The notes: a model not told the origin generated them from the letters alone. A stretch of 64,000 bases of DNA from Septoria linicola (GCA_024114885.1 CP099419.1:248001-312000); one strand, 5' to 3'. Counted from the first letter of the stretch, positions 45,110-58,264 are shown. Made by a program: numbers and translations.

Positions 45110-48100
45110 GGTGGAGGAAGTCAACGTGCTGGGTGCTTCTGATGTGTTTTGAAAGCTGCTAGGCGAGAGAAGGCCTCCGTGTTGGCGTAGTCGTTAGCGG
45201 AGAGGAAGGATTGTTGTTTTGGTGTGATGTGTTGAATTGGGGTCAGCGGTGGCGAGTTTTGACGTTTGATGCACGAAGTCGGAGGCAAAGCGGGCTCGAA
45301 GAGTTGCAACAACAAGCGTTCGAACCGTGATACAGGCTCAACTTGACTAAGCGATCGATTGTACAAGCATGCTAGGAGGAACCAACCTCACAATGTACCA
45401 AAGATGATCGTATCTGAGCTGTGATCGACAGATACCGTCCCTCTTCGTCCTTGACGGCCGAAGGATCATCTCATTGGCGACGCAGTGAGCTCTTATCGTA
45501 CTTTTCTGTCCACTGTATCATCGCATCTCGCGCCTTTGAACAGCCGCTGAGCAGTAGCACTTTTGAACCTCGTATCTGTCAGACTGTCGCTCAAACAGGC
45601 TGCTGCTGCTGGATGAACGAATGGTATCGGACGACCTCACCGCAGCTAGTCCTGGCTATCTATCAATTGCAGAAAGCCCACTCTCGTTATTGCACCCATC
45701 AGCATTCGGAAACGATCGTAACCAACGACTTAATCACCACTTGGCACTACCATTGATCGCATGCGCATGCTCTATCGCCGCGGCCAAAATCGCGTTGCGG
45801 TCGTGGCGTTCTCGACGAAGGATATGTCGCGTCGCAACGAACATAGCAAAGAGCTATAGACGAATGCTTCGGAACGCAAAGGGGATCTAACGACAAGGAA
45901 AGGAAAATAGTCGAGCGGGCTGCGGCTGAGACACTCCACAGCAACTGGCTGCTGCTTGATCTATATTTTGATGAAGCAGTGACATGAAGCGAAGGCTGTT
46001 TACGTGTTCGATAATTGACCAGGCTGTACATTCTGTTGGGCGTAGGCCGCGATCGCTTGCGAGCCTTTCTCCATGCTGAACGTTGCGAGCGGCGGCGCTC
46101 TGGCACTCCAGCTCGTTCGTGGGTGTGCTGCACGCAAGTCGACCGTTGGCGTCGACTCCCTGACATGGCGCGCACATTCTAGGCTCAGAAAGAGTCCCTA
46201 CTGAGCCATCGTGCCCATGCAGAGGTAATGGCTAGCGGTGAAGTCTGCTCTTTGTCCCATCGCTCTCGTCAAACACTGGGCAATGTCGCAACTGCTCAGA
46301 TGCTAAGCAGCAACTCAAGGGTGATATTGCTACCGATGTGTATCGTCTAGATATGGTAGCAGGAGTGATCGCTGCGGTGTATGCCAGTCTGTACGTAGCT
46401 GTGTAGTAATGCTTTGACAAAATTCGCAAGCACTTCTGCAGCCCAATGTCCAAAGAGGCCAATGTGTTCTACAAGGGGCTCGGGCTGCTCGCAGATGTCT
46501 CTGACGTATCTGCTGATTGTGAGCATACTTAAGCGATCAATAAACCAATGTCCTTGTAGATAGCTTCATAGTCTAGTTAAAGTGCGTGCTAGTTAGTGGA
46601 GGATGTTGTCTGCCTGCCTGCCTGCGGTTGCCAATCGCAACAAACGCCGTAAGTACATGAACAGTTCGCTAACATTCTACGAATACAGGTTCATGCCATG
46701 AGAACATAGCACAGTTGACGAGTTGAATCTCCGACATGCAGCTATGTTCGCAATGCAACATATCAATTCTTTTTGCCCATGTCATCGAGTGAGAATCGAA
46801 CATCAGGAATATGAAGAGCTTTCGAGCCGCAGATCAACACTTCATATCAGTATTTATGGGCGGACCATCGTTTTGCTTGCGACGATCGAGACATTTCACA
46901 GCCGTTCCAGTAGTGTTCGACCATGCTGAACCAGAACGAGGCAGCACTCGGTAGCTCAGTCACCAAACAATGATTGAAATCATCTGTGAGGAAACTTTTA
47001 TGGGTTGCTGCTGTTTTGATGGTTGTGACATCCAGTGTTTCGATATGTCTAACAGAGCATCAGGGCTCAAGGCTTGGCAACCTCGACAGCATTTATCCTT
47101 TACCAACACAGCAATAATTTGGGCTTCAGTGCCAATATCCTGCATAACTGAGGGGCTTAGCCTCGCAAAAGACATGATACACTGCCTAACAGCAGTTGGA
47201 GAGCTCTTCCATGGAGTCCGTGATTACTACCGAGCATGTACAGCCTTAACTGCCGATTCCGAGCGAGATACGATTGCTCATGATTCGATCGTCAGCACAT
47301 TCTTGACCTCTGCCGTGGCGGATCGTCGCAAGCCACCTTCTTCGGAGCCACTGCGGATTCGATCCAATCTTCCACACGACGTGCTCACAAGCGATCGACT
47401 CCGCTCCCTAACGATATCCGAGCCGTCATGCTGCCCTCAAAGCCGGCTTTCGCCTCCATATTCGAGCTCAAAGACCTCATCCTACGACAAATGATAGCAT
47501 GCCAGCAGCTCACTCGTCGCCGGTTCCTCCACCACGGTCCAGCAAAGGTCTCGTGGTTTCGCGAAGACACTGCTAGAGCCAGCATTCAGGTATGCCGACG
47601 ACATCTTCTCAGGATACAGCAGCACAGCCACTGGCCGATGCTGGAACGACTTGCCCGGGCCGGCCTTGGAACTCAACGATCTATTCACTGCAAAAACGAC
47701 GACAACAACAGCTCGAGAGCCTTCCATTGAGATGCTTCACCGTCAACGGGAAACACACCGAGAGTGGCGAACGGTCCAAGCGAATGTGACTACAGCCCGC
47801 TGATCGACGCAGATGGGCCACTGTTGATACTTATGAGGCTCCTTGAAACAGATTAAGAAAGCGGCATAGGCTGGCAGCTTCTCCAAAAGACATGGAAGTT
47901 TTTGCCCTCTGCATCTTTGCTTCTTTTGGGGTGTCTGGACAGATACCACGCGAGGGCACAGCGCAGGAGCTGGAGACGGAGAGACCTCGGATAACTGACC
48001 AGACCGTCCAGCAGGCATCTTCAACAACACCGACCCCGACATAAGAGAATTTCGAGTCTACGTACAGCCGTCTCCATCCTTTCGAGTCTAGAACGCATTC

Positions 48101-48111
48101 TGTCGCCACTC
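45110..48111. other. Gene-poor stretch, 3 kb
   Basis: No gene is called. The longest frame is 174 codons on the plus strand at 46970-47494 (starts MIEIICEETFMGCCCFDGCD). It has no domain or exon partner and could be a relic. Frames at 45121-45366 and 47428-47730 likewise lack support. No RIP-type composition and no repeats seen. Confidence 0.4.
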
Positions 48112-49892
48112 TCAGATCACATATCGATACAATGGACTCTTGTCGCCCAGCTCCAGTAATTGCTGTTCCGTGTACAGCTCTCGAACGTGCTCTGCCGACA
48201 TCGTGTCGCGCTGCCTATTGATCTTCTCCAGCTGGTACTTCAGCGTCAGTGCCGCCACCACGCCGGCGCAGAGGACACCGAGACTGAAGCCGAAGCCCAG
48301 CGGATACCGTGGCGCTTCCTCCTCGAGATAAAGATTGGCACCGATCGAGCCTCCCAAGTTGGCAAGACCGGACATGAAAGCCATGCCAATGGCTCTCCGA
48401 TAAGTTGGAGCCAAGTTATTCCCGATCCACGCGATGAGGGCATTGACGCCGCAAGATACTGTCACGCATCAGCGAGAAACGGGTCTAGAGAAGGAAGGAA
48501 TACTCACAGCCCATGGGGATCAGGTACAGGAAGCCGTAAGTCACGCCTGGATATCTGGGGTGTGGGATGGAGAGAAGAGCTATGAAGCCGACACCCGCCA
48601 CGAGGTACGGGACAACAACAAACTTCCATCGTTGCTGGCGGGTGTCAGCATAGATCGAGACTGCCAGTGTAACAACACAGGCCAAGAGATAAATTGGCAC
48701 TGTCATGAGCTGCGCCTCCCAGGTCTCATATCCGAGCTCCTTGATGATCGTGGGAGAGAAGAAGCTGAAAGCATAGAATGGGATCGACTGTCCACAGACC
48801 ATGACACCAGCAAGCCAGAGTCGCCAGTCTAGCATTGTATTCTTGAGAAACTTCCACTGGAACTTCTCTCCGTGCAGCTTGTTGACCACTGTGCCTTCTG
48901 TTGTTCCGGAGTCCTGTTCGAGGCGGCGGCGAATGATATCCTTCTCGGCATCGCTGAGAAACTTGCACGATTGTGGCGAGTTTGGCAACATCCAATAGGT
49001 CGCAATTCCCACGAGTATGGTAGCAATACCTTCAAGTATAAATCTAAGGCGCTGGTCAGTAGGACACGGGAACGGAGCGCCATCGTACGCACATCCATCG
49101 CCAACCTATCATGCTTTCGTCAGCTCTGATAATGAACGCACAGGATCACAGTCGCTCACCTTCATAGCCTGCAATTCCATCCATCTTCTCGATGCCGTAG
49201 GCCAGTAGACCCGAGAAGGCGCCGGCCAGTGTTGCTGAGCACCAGAAAAGTGCTACGCGGAATTGATACTCGAAACGACAGTACCAGAGCGTGCATAAGA
49301 ACTGCGCACCAGGAAAGAAGCCAGATTCGAACAGTCCGAGCAGGACACGACAAGCTATGAGCTGGTCTTTCGTCTTGACCCAGCCATGGCACATCATTGC
49401 CGTGCCCCAGCAGGTCATCAGAAATGCCAACCACGTCGCTGGCCGGACCTTCTTCAGGATGAGGTTGGAAGGTATCATGAAGAGGGCGTACGGGAAGAAG
49501 AACACTGTCAATGCAATGTTGTAGTCGTGTCCAGTCATCTTCAGTGTCTTGGTCATGCCGGCAATCTTTGCATTCCCGACTAGCACAATGTCAGTTGCCA
49601 GATGCTACAACAGCTAGGTACACGCACTGTTTGAACGATCCAAGAACGAGAAGAGGTAGAGGATAGCGAGTACTGATGGCAGTCGATAGTCCACTTTGCG
49701 TAGTATCTTCTTGACCTCCTTATCATGATAGTCTGGCATCTCCGAGCTGTCGAGACCTTTCTGTTCATCGTGACGAATAACAGCAGCAACATGCTTGTAT
49801 GGGTCGCCATTGGCGAGAGTGAAAGGAATCTTGTCCTCCATGGCTTTCGGTGTACTGCGAATGTAGTTGACGACACGAAACGGTTCCATCAT
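48112..49892 (-). CDS. MFS transporter, allantoate permease (Dal5/anion:cation symporter) type
   Basis: Five exons: 49892 (or 49841)-49628, 49579-49160, 49105-49093, 49043-48508, 48458-48112. The introns are 48, 54, 49 and 49 bp. The third exon is only 13 nt, and joining it gives AGYEGWRWIFILEGIATILV, the standard family block. The N-terminus has a soluble part, then SVLAILYLFSFLDRSNIGNA, the usual first helix. HPRYPGVTYGF and the end of the last helix complete a 12-helix carrier of about 525 residues with a cytosolic C-tail. Family members move allantoate, vitamins and other organic anions with protons at the plasma membrane. The substrate is not predictable. The second in-frame ATG (MEDKIPF, 49841) may be the true start. 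Confidence 0.88.
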
Positions 49893-51462
49893 GGAGGAGT
49901 TGCAACTGCCATGTGCTCAGGCCATCTTCTTGTAGATCCATCACGGCTATGACCGGCCACCTTCCAGCTCCCTCTGTGCATCTCGCATCCCTGACGATGT
50001 TTGTCCTTGAACCCGGCTGGGAGTGAAATGCTATTCGACACGCAAGGCTAGTCCGAAGGATCCGCCTCATGGGAAGTGCTGATCATCCCGAACTTAGATC
50101 AAGGGTCGTGTATGGTCGTCGCAGGGAAGTACCCCGATCGAACACGTCAAACAAGAACTTTAAAGCTCATCCAACAGCTCTAACTGGTGATGATATGCGG
50201 AAATGGCCCGAGATAACGAAAGGATCGTGCTCGAAACACCAACAAAAGAAGGGTGCTAATGGTAACAGATTGCCTTCCTATGCGGTCGCACACAAGTAGT
50301 CTTTTTGGTCTTCAAAATTTCTCCGCGAAAGGGGATCTCCAAGACAGAACACGTTTTACAATAGAACAAGATCCAGCTGTTCCCACGTCTAAGCACATTC
50401 AAGCCCGGGCGTCCCAGCCTTCGCAAAGCTTACCGCTCGAGCTCAATCCGACCACCATGGACCACTCGGATATGCTCATAGCCAGGAATAGTGTGATAGC
50501 TGAACATACGAGGTTCTTCTCGAGCTTCGGAGTAGAGTGATAATAAGCCCAACAGCTTGTTGCTAAGACTTCTGCAGCCTTATCAAGTGCGCTTCGGTAG
50601 CCGGTTTGTCCGCAAGCGTGTCACATTTAGTCATGCATGTTCTGCACTGTCTTCTGCGACCTTACAGCTCCAATTTGTCCTTGATTGAGCGTTGTAGCGG
50701 TAGTAGATGCGCTTAGTGTCGTTCCCAACTCTTCTGGTAGTATGTTCGTCCTCTGACTTAGGCTTACGCGCGAAGATGAAGCTGTACAATCTCTGATCTC
50801 ACGAATGCGGGCGCGTTGTGCTTGCCACGTGCGTAGCAGATCTGAAGTGGGTTCACTCGGAGCGGATAGAGCTGTCAGTATGTCCATTTGCCGTCCCATT
50901 TTCAGACCAGTATGCTCACAATGATAGTCAACGGAGATGTCCTGCGTTACTCTGCCTTTCCAAGTGTCGGTACCGAGACGATGCTTTGTCCCACGCGAAG
51001 GGCCGGCATAAGTCCTTGAAGTCCTCAGAGATAATGACGTCCGGCTTAAAAGTGAGTACCATGCAGAATCTCGGCGCGATCAGACATGAACGCAGAAGCA
51101 TCTTCTGGGAAAGCAGCATCTCGGCGCTTTTGGTGTGCGTTGGACAAGTAGATGTGCATGCAGAGCAAGATCTGAAGTAAGCATACCGTTGGAGCCAGGC
51201 CTATATGCATGAGTGAGAAGCGTCCGATTACGCTGTGAGCGGCACAAACGTGCCGGCTTGGTTGGTGTGTTTGCGGATACCGGTACCGCTAGCCATGAAC
51301 TCCTAGCACGGCAGCAAGTGAACAAATATGGTCACGAGTGGGCCAATAGTCGCCGGTGGAGAGCGTTTCGTCTAATCAATGTTGATTGAACTACCGTTCC
51401 GCGTCACGCGAACGAGGAGTCAAGAAAGATCGTGCTGCCGACATGCCATAACTCTGGCGTCC
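49893..51462. other. Intergenic, about 1.57 kb
   Basis: Between two transporters, the 5' side of one and the 3' side of the other. Short frames on both strands only, none supported. Confidence 0.45.
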
Positions 51463-53530
51463 TCAATGACCACCAGCAGAGCCAAAACTCTGACCCAAGT
51501 TGCTGCTGTAGCGCCTCGAGATCCCTTCGCCCATGCCGATCGGTATCGACATCTTTCTCATAACCTTTCTCGAATTCCTCCTGCTTAGTGTGGGCGAAGC
51601 GATTCCATCTGCTCTCTCAGCGCCTGAAGCTCTCCTGCTGCGTGTCCTGCTGCTTGTCCCGACTTCCGAACCTCTTCTGCTGTCGTACTCATCGTCGTCG
51701 GCCTCGCTCGCTAGAGCTGTCGACGCTGTCGTGCTTGTTCTTGTCAACGGAGCCAGTCCGCCATAAGAACGCTCCTCTTGAGCTTCTTCCTCTTCTCTCT
51801 GTAGTACTCCGTTAGGCGTCGGCCCAGGCACGATGTTCTTGCCCTGTGCTTCAGAGCCAGTCTCGACTGCCACAGCTTGTAAAGCCTCGTCGACTTCGTC
51901 TTCATCTTCCTCGTCCGAGACTTCATCATCACCACCAAACCCGTCACCCTCCACAAGCCACCAAACTGGAATAGCAGCAAGAATAGCGACTGCTGACAGA
52001 AACCACCAGGGCGCAATGACATAGCCCTTCTTTACGCCCGCAGAGTACACAGCGCCAGCCATAGCAGGCCCAGCAGCTCTTCCGATGGCCGAGACAGAAG
52101 TGGCAATGCCGTTGAGCGTGCCAAGAGTCCTCAAGCTCGATGCTGAATTGGTGAGCAGAATTGTCGAGCAAGGGAACGCAAATATGCCACAAAGGCACTT
52201 CAGTGTCATGAGTGTGAACATGCAGCCCACTTGACCTTTTGTGGTCGGGAGAAGTGCCGTGAATGGCGTGATCAGGTAGATAATCTGCATCAATATTAGC
52301 AGAAGTCTCTCTCGAAGTGACACGCAATACAGACTGGAAACCCAATCGCCACAATCTTCAGCCATAGCAAGACACCATACTTGCGAGCGAGCGGCGGAAA
52401 GACGAAGAATTGCACGACCATACCAACGATGCCGTAGCCTGTTGACATGAGTCCGATCTGGAAGTGATTCAGACCAAAGCCTGCGCCGCATTAGCTTAAT
52501 TCTCGGCATCGGAGGACTAGACGATGATATCTTTGACACGCGGCGTACTCACCTCCAGCGAACTTCAGTGGCGCTTCATAGCGTGTACTATCTGGAGAGC
52601 CGATCGGATCGTGCTGCATAAACACTGGGATAAGCTGATCAAAGGCCATAGCGTGCATTGCGAGGAATGTGTAGACGACCAAGTTGATGAATGCTTGCCG
52701 GTTGATAACCTCTCGCCAAGAAGGCGCAGCTACGCGTGGCTTTGGCTCATATGCTACACTTGCTTCAGAGTCGTCAGAGGAAGCTGGACGTTTCAAGAGT
52801 GGATCGCTTTCGCCATTTGCAGGTGCTGGATCAGATTTCGAGCGAAGGTGGAGGATCCCTGCGAGCTTCAGAACATAGTGTCTCGCGAATCGTGACAACT
52901 TCTTGCCGAGGATCAGGCCATAGTCTCGCCTGCCCTGCACTGTTTCTAGAGTCTCCTCGAGAAATAGTATGCCGACTGTGATGCCTATGGCGAAGAACGC
53001 AGCGCTTACCAGGTTGGGTAGCAAGTACGGAAATTGAGCAAACAAGTTCGGGCTGTCTGTCTGCTCACCGGGCTTAATGTTGAGAGGGTTCGCCAAAGCA
53101 CCTCCAACGGTAGGTCCAAAAATGCTGCCGATGTTCCACACCAAAGGCATGAGACTAAACGCTCTCGGCTGCAGCTCTTTGAACGGCACCATCTCCGCGA
53201 CTGTTGTTCTGATGATTCCAACATTGCCATTGCCGGCACCTGCCAAAGCTCTTGCAACGATTGCCAGAGGCAAGCTCTTACTGAAACCCCACAGCAGCGA
53301 GGTGAGCATGGTCGACGTGAGACCGAGAAGAATGGCTGGCTTACGACCATATCGATCGGAGAATCTTCCCCATGGAATGCCCATCAGGGCTTGGAAGAGC
53401 GAGAAGCATGCTGCACAAATACCTGCCCATTTGCCGACTTCGTTTTGGTGAACTCCGAAGGATTCTACCATCTCAGGGAGGTACGGGTACAGGGACGTCG
53501 AGGCGAGAGGTTCGGCGAAACGACATATTG
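51463..53530 (-). CDS. MFS transporter of the ZIFL-like family (first exon not found)
   Basis: Three exons are visible: 53530-52553, 52480-52335, 52284-51463, with introns of 72 and 50 bp. The first visible exon follows a strong acceptor (gctaatcacacttctgcgcag) in phase 1, so a short 5' exon carrying the ATG is missing from the model. The sequence starts ICRFAEPLASTSLYPYLPEM, the opening of this family (relatives of yeast YCR023C). It continues with GRFSDRYGRKPAILLG (MFS motif A) and EMVPFKELQPRAFSLMPLVW. LEETLE follows before a cytosolic loop that runs to RVAAPSWREVINRQAF. The second half ends WWLVEGDGFGGDDE, then an acidic and Ser/Arg-rich tail of about 150 residues. Probably a vacuolar or plasma-membrane carrier. 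The substrate is unknown. Confidence 0.87.
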
Positions 53531-55769
53531 CTGCGCAGAAGTGTGATTAGCTTGTGTCTGAAATGTACAGCCTGATGTGGAGGGTGTGCTGCCTCAGTGG
53601 AATTTGTGGCTTGGTGGTTCAGCCATTGGCTTCAGCACCTGATAGACGATACTGTTGCTAGTCCCAAATTTTCAAGCCTCGCATTTGATGCCATTGTGTT
53701 GCACATGAAGGGCGACACACCTAGAATGGATAGCTGCTGAACTGGCAGCTTCCGTTCACGGCGTCTAGGGGAGACCATATTGTCGTGAGGCCGTCACTCA
53801 GCTGTCACTAACAGCTTGTCTTATACGCAGCTTTGCTTCCCAGCAACCCATCTGAGAACGCGACTACAAACAAATCTCGTCTGGCGTGCTAGAGAAGAGT
53901 GGAGCTCTTTATACTGCGCAGGCGAGTCGATCGTCGTTTGCCCGCTGCTGCCGCCGCCTTCGGCAAGACTGGGGGAAGTGGAGATCTCGGTCTGTCGGTT
54001 GAGTGGCTGGCTTCGCTTCCTTGGTGGTCGCAGCAACTTCACCTGCGTTCTTCTGTGTTTCCTGCTCGCAATCTGGTAGGCATTCTGCTTTCTTATACAT
54101 TCTGGAGACGTCGAACGCCCGGAGCGGTGTATCATGCACTTGTGACAGCATGAGTAAGCATCGGCAATGCCACTGTTGCATTGTTTGGGAGATGCGAGAT
54201 CGGAAAGGTGGTCTATGGGTATCCTGGTTGTTTGTGCCGATAGCCGGTGAGCAACAGGCTGACAGGTCTTCGCTGAGGCGAGAAATGATTCAGGTTGCAG
54301 TTCGCCGGTCAATCAATGCGAGATGCTGCTGATCATCAGCGTTGCCGAACCTGGTTCGCGTGTTCACAATCCAGGCTGAACAACCTTCGATTATCACAGC
54401 AAGCATACCGGAGGACCCGCTGTCAATATAAGCACTACCTGATGCTTGTCTGGACGCCATCAGCCCGATGATGTCTGTGCGAAGTCGTTGGAGGGAGTAG
54501 TCCATGATATGCACTGCGTAGGTTTCTTGGCGAGCATAGCAGTTGCAGATCTGGAGGACTGCGCTGTAGTGTTCCATGCCCCGCCCTTGGTCATTGACAG
54601 TCTCGTCATGCTATCTGTAGCAGCTCGAGCTTTCCAGAACGGATTGTTCACACGACTGATTGTCTCCATGATCTGGCAGGTTGGGTTCGGCGTTGCGCAG
54701 TAGTCGAATTGCGCTGACATCGACCCGTGTGAGTAGATGCTAGACTCCCAACAAGTTATAGTGACGCCTCCAACGGGCTTTCGTAGGACTGCGAGTAGGC
54801 TTGATAGTGTTCAGATTGTTGGCGAAAGCGCGGGCAATGCAAGGGTTTCTCTATCCCCATTTTGCTCGGACTGGTCGAAGTTTCCTCGCCCTCGCTGTCT
54901 TTCGGCTCAGTTTTCGACACGATGTGTGATCATGACACGATGTATGGATCTCCAAGCGCTCAATCGCCTGGAAATCGATGATGAATCTCCATACTGAAAA
55001 CTGATGCTGAATGTAGTGCCAAACCTGTGCTTAGTATGAGGCAGTCCGAGCATGAGTATTGTATGTCACCAAATATGCTATGCCGTGGATATTAGAGACA
55101 TACGATGCAGGAACCGGCCGCCACTATCCACCATACCCTCGATTCTGCGGTGTAGTCAGTTAAGGATTGTTCTGCTCGCCACTCGTGTGGCTGCCGTTTC
55201 AGCTGCTGCTCTGGAGCCACACTGCAGAATCACGCCGGAGTACGACGCAGGTCGTTACGACACTCGCATAGCAGCAAGGCCGCAGCTCGGTCGTTCGAAT
55301 TTCTGTATATCATCATTGTCTTGTCCATGGAAAGAAGCTCTTATGGTCACAGCCACAAGTGAACGGGCTCGACTGCACAAATGTCAGTAGGGTTGTGCAT
55401 TCTAGCTATTGCAGCTGCCTTTTCGTTGCTGCAGCACCAAGCATTGAGTACATTAGCGTCTTCTACTGAGCCCTAGCTTCGTTTCGCAGCTCTAAATCTC
55501 AGAAGTGCAGTCAAAACAATGCAGAATTAATTCTGTCTTCGTCTGTTTTCTACTCCCACCTCTGACCTTCCACTCCACAACATCCACCAAGCTTGCCAGC
55601 CTTTCGCTCTCTGACCTAACGAATAATCTGTTCAACGGAGACACCGCTCGAAGTACGTCTTACCCACACACCTCCTCGTCACTTGGTTTCATCGTCAGAA
55701 AGGGCCGCCGCACCTCTTACACCTACTGACACCCTCGCTCAGACAAGATTTGCAGCGCCATCATTCAAC
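53531..55769. other. Gene-poor stretch, 2.2 kb
   Basis: It should contain the missing first exon and promoter of the ZIFL transporter just beyond 53531. No other gene is supported. Overlapping frames up to 170 codons lie antisense to each other. Confidence 0.4.
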
Positions 55770-56030
55770 ATGAACAATGTGGCTTTGATTATCTTGTGCC
55801 TCATCATCCTGCTCGTCGTTCTCGGCACCTGCTGGTACCTGTGGCATCGCTGCAACGACCGTCCAGCACGCCCTCCCCCTCCAGTCATCGAGCTTCAACC
55901 CATCAACCCGCCAGTGAGGGCTCGTAACTTCAGCCCAGTACAGCCACAGCCAATCGAGGACCAACGCCTGCAGGATCCTGTCGACGAGTACCGCGCTCGC
56001 GTGCAGGCTGAGCAGAGTGATTCGCACTAG
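55770..56030 (+). CDS. Short single-pass membrane protein
   Basis: 86 residues from MNNVALIILCLIILLVVLGT. One N-terminal hydrophobic helix (residues 4-24) is followed by WHRCNDRPARPPPPVIELQP and a polar Pro/Gln/Asp-rich tail. The helix is uncharged and is followed by Arg/His, so it is more likely a signal anchor (N-out, C-in) than a cleaved signal. The ATG at 55770 has context ttcaacATG. An in-frame ATG at 55683 would add 29 polar residues. No family recognised. The antisense frame at 55761-56123 is a shadow. Confidence 0.5.
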   Translation: MNNVALIILCLIILLVVLGTCWYLWHRCNDRPARPPPPVIELQPINPPVRARNFSPVQPQPIEDQRLQDPVDEYRARVQAEQSDSH

Positions 56031-57001
56031 AGTGAGAGGTAAGTACTGACCATAAGCCTGAGCACATCTCCCTAGCCTCCGTGATGAACGATCGGTTTTC
56101 CATCCATGTGCGGAGGACCGCAAGGCTTTGGCCTCTCCGGTGAAACGGAATGCGTCCTCTGAACGCTGCGGACAATATCGAACTACTCATTCCACCTGAA
56201 CGAAAGGCCTCTTCACCACATTCGCAATCGGTACAATGACTCAGAGTCAAGCTGATATCTCATTAGCATCGCAATCAGCAATTAGGCACTTGACCACGCT
56301 TCGCACCACTTAGGTCAGTACTCAGGATATTGGGCGAGGTCAACTAGTAAGCATGTCTATCTCTTCACACCCACCTCATCGACATGATGGATCCTTACCT
56401 CAGACGTAAAGGCTCCCCAAAGTGCCCCATAGTTGCCGAAGAGGCGATGAACTGACCGTTCGCACACCCACTTCACAATCTTCCTGCATCCTTGAGGACC
56501 AATCGCTGTCCGAGAAACAAACAGTACTCACACTCTGTCGGGCAGGCGTGTTTTGCCACCAACACCACTATCTCACGGTAAGCACATTTCCATTCCATGC
56601 TCTCCCTACGCAAGATGAAACCGCAGGAGTCTACTGAAACGACCGCATCAACGGTCTGCTCTTGACGAAGAACTGCAATTCTGACCATACCCGATGCCTT
56701 CATCTTTTATTCTCGAGCTGGAAAGTACCGTCGCTAACCTTTGTTGCAAGCAGGAACTTCACGCTACGATGTGGTGCTTCTCCGCCTCGATCGACAACAC
56801 ACTCTGGCCACCAATCGCTCGAGGTGCATTCGCCGATCGTGCTGCCATGCAGTCCTTCGCCTCGGCTTGAGGCTGAGCGCCGTAAAAGATCGCATCGGTG
56901 TACCAGCCTGAACAGTGGGACGTTCACTAATCGCCAGTACTGACTAGGCTGATGGCAGCCGGGCATAGAGCATGAGAGTCGAGATGGATATATAGTCTAC
57001 A
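56031..57001. other. Intergenic, about 970 bp
   Basis: No supported gene. Short frames on both strands only. Confidence 0.45.
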
Positions 57002-58264
57002 TCACAACTTCGAATTGCTCTCCAACGCATCGGCTCTCGCGATCACTGCCAGCCTCCTTGGTCCTTCCCTCTTGAAATCCACCAAGACACACTGATCATT
57101 CGGCCCTCTTCGATCTGTACCTTCTAGTTCCGGTCCAGCACGGTTCAATGCAAGCACTTGCCTGCCGTCCTCTCTCTTCTTTCCATAAGGCGGTGGCATC
57201 GTTGTAGGCGAGATACACGATTCCACGAAAGAAGGATCACCTGACTTTGTGAACTCAAGCAGCCGTTTCCGCCTCGCCTCAAGCTCTTCTCTTGGTACGG
57301 CTTTGCGCGATACCGAAGCATAGTCTGTTGGCGATTTCAGATCGTCCAGGAACTGCGCTACGTGATGCAACAAGAAGAACTGCGGCGGAAACAGGATAAT
57401 GCGCCCTTCCTGAGCCAGTCTCAGCCATGCTGAAGCAGGCAAGAATCTTGCAGTTGTATGCTCTTTGCCTCCATCGGTCGTCGGTGAAGGAATGGCAACT
57501 TCAGCCTCCGAGTCATCAGGATTGCCAGAGCCTTCTGCAAGAGGCGTCGACGAAAGAGTTGGTAAGAAGTACAGATACATCTGCGTCGTGAATCTTTTCG
57601 GCACATTCGTCGGCGTTACCCATCTCGTGAAAGGCGTGAGACCATCGACATCTGCTCGGCCACCTTTCTGAGCAAGCCATTTCGTGAACGGTACTTTGCT
57701 ACCGTGGACTTGCAGACGACCTTCCTCGCGCTGATCTTGCGGGACTTCAATCAATCGACCGAATCCATTATTTCTTGCCAAGAGAATGCCAGATTCTTCG
57801 AAGGTCTCACGTATGGCTGCCATGCGATAGACCTCGCTATCGTTGTGGCGTTCGGGGTGGTCGGGCTCAGGTGCTCGTCCATCGTGGAATTCTGAGACGT
57901 TGCCTCCAGGGAAGACATGAGCTGATGGAAATGACGAAGATTGCTTGACTCTTTGTAGCAGAAGGACTTGATTATTGGGCGAGATCAGAAGGACACTGGA
58001 GCTAGGCCTTGGGACTGCAGGCGCTTTCTTGTCTTTGGGTGGTGTCGTGGAATAGCTCTTGACGGATGTCGCAGCTCGCTTCTCCTTGGGCGGCATGATT
58101 CCTGAAGATGCGCCGAATCTTGCTCTATGGCTACTTGTGTGTATTGCCTCGGATATAGTACCTCCGCTAGTCGCAGCAATACTGAACGTCCTTATCGATG
58201 CTGGCAGAAGTAGCAGGTTCTTCAATGGTATCTGGGTAGCTGCTGATGATACAAATAATGACAT
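57002..58264 (-). CDS. Nudix hydrolase, NUDT19-like, probably mitochondrial
   Basis: Intronless, 420 residues. The Nudix fold starts at PRPSSSVLLISPNNQVLLLQ (about residue 84). The FPSAHVFPGGNVSEF block is followed by the helix MAAIRETFEESGILLA (RETxEESG, the metal-binding part of the Nudix box, GX5EX7REUXEEXGU with an insertion). This split box with a long insertion is characteristic of NUDT19-type CoA/acyl-CoA diphosphatases. The first 60 residues are rich in Ser, Arg and Ala with few acids and look like a mitochondrial presequence. An internal ATG (MPPKEKRAAT) could give a shorter form. The C-terminus ends SNSKL, close to a type 1 peroxisomal signal (SKL), so peroxisomal import is also possible. 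Confidence 0.88.
   Translation of the reverse strand: MSLFVSSAATQIPLKNLLLLPASIRTFSIAATSGGTISEAIHTSSHRARFGASSGIMPPKEKRAATSVKSYSTTPPKDKKAPAVPRPSSSVLLISPNNQVLLLQRVKQSSSFPSAHVFPGGNVSEFHDGRAPEPDHPERHNDSEVYRMAAIRETFEESGILLARNNGFGRLIEVPQDQREEGRLQVHGSKVPFTKWLAQKGGRADVDGLTPFTRWVTPTNVPKRFTTQMYLYFLPTLSSTPLAEGSGNPDDSEAEVAIPSPTTDGGKEHTTARFLPASAWLRLAQEGRIILFPPQFFLLHHVAQFLDDLKSPTDYASVSRKAVPREELEARRKRLLEFTKSGDPSFVESCISPTTMPPPYGKKREDGRQVLALNRAGPELEGTDRRGPNDQCVLVDFKREGPRRLAVIARADALESNSKL

Noticed and set aside
46970..47494. A 174-codon plus-strand frame
   Set aside because: Longer than most chance frames, but with no domain, no exon partner and no recognisable signal. Left as unsupported.
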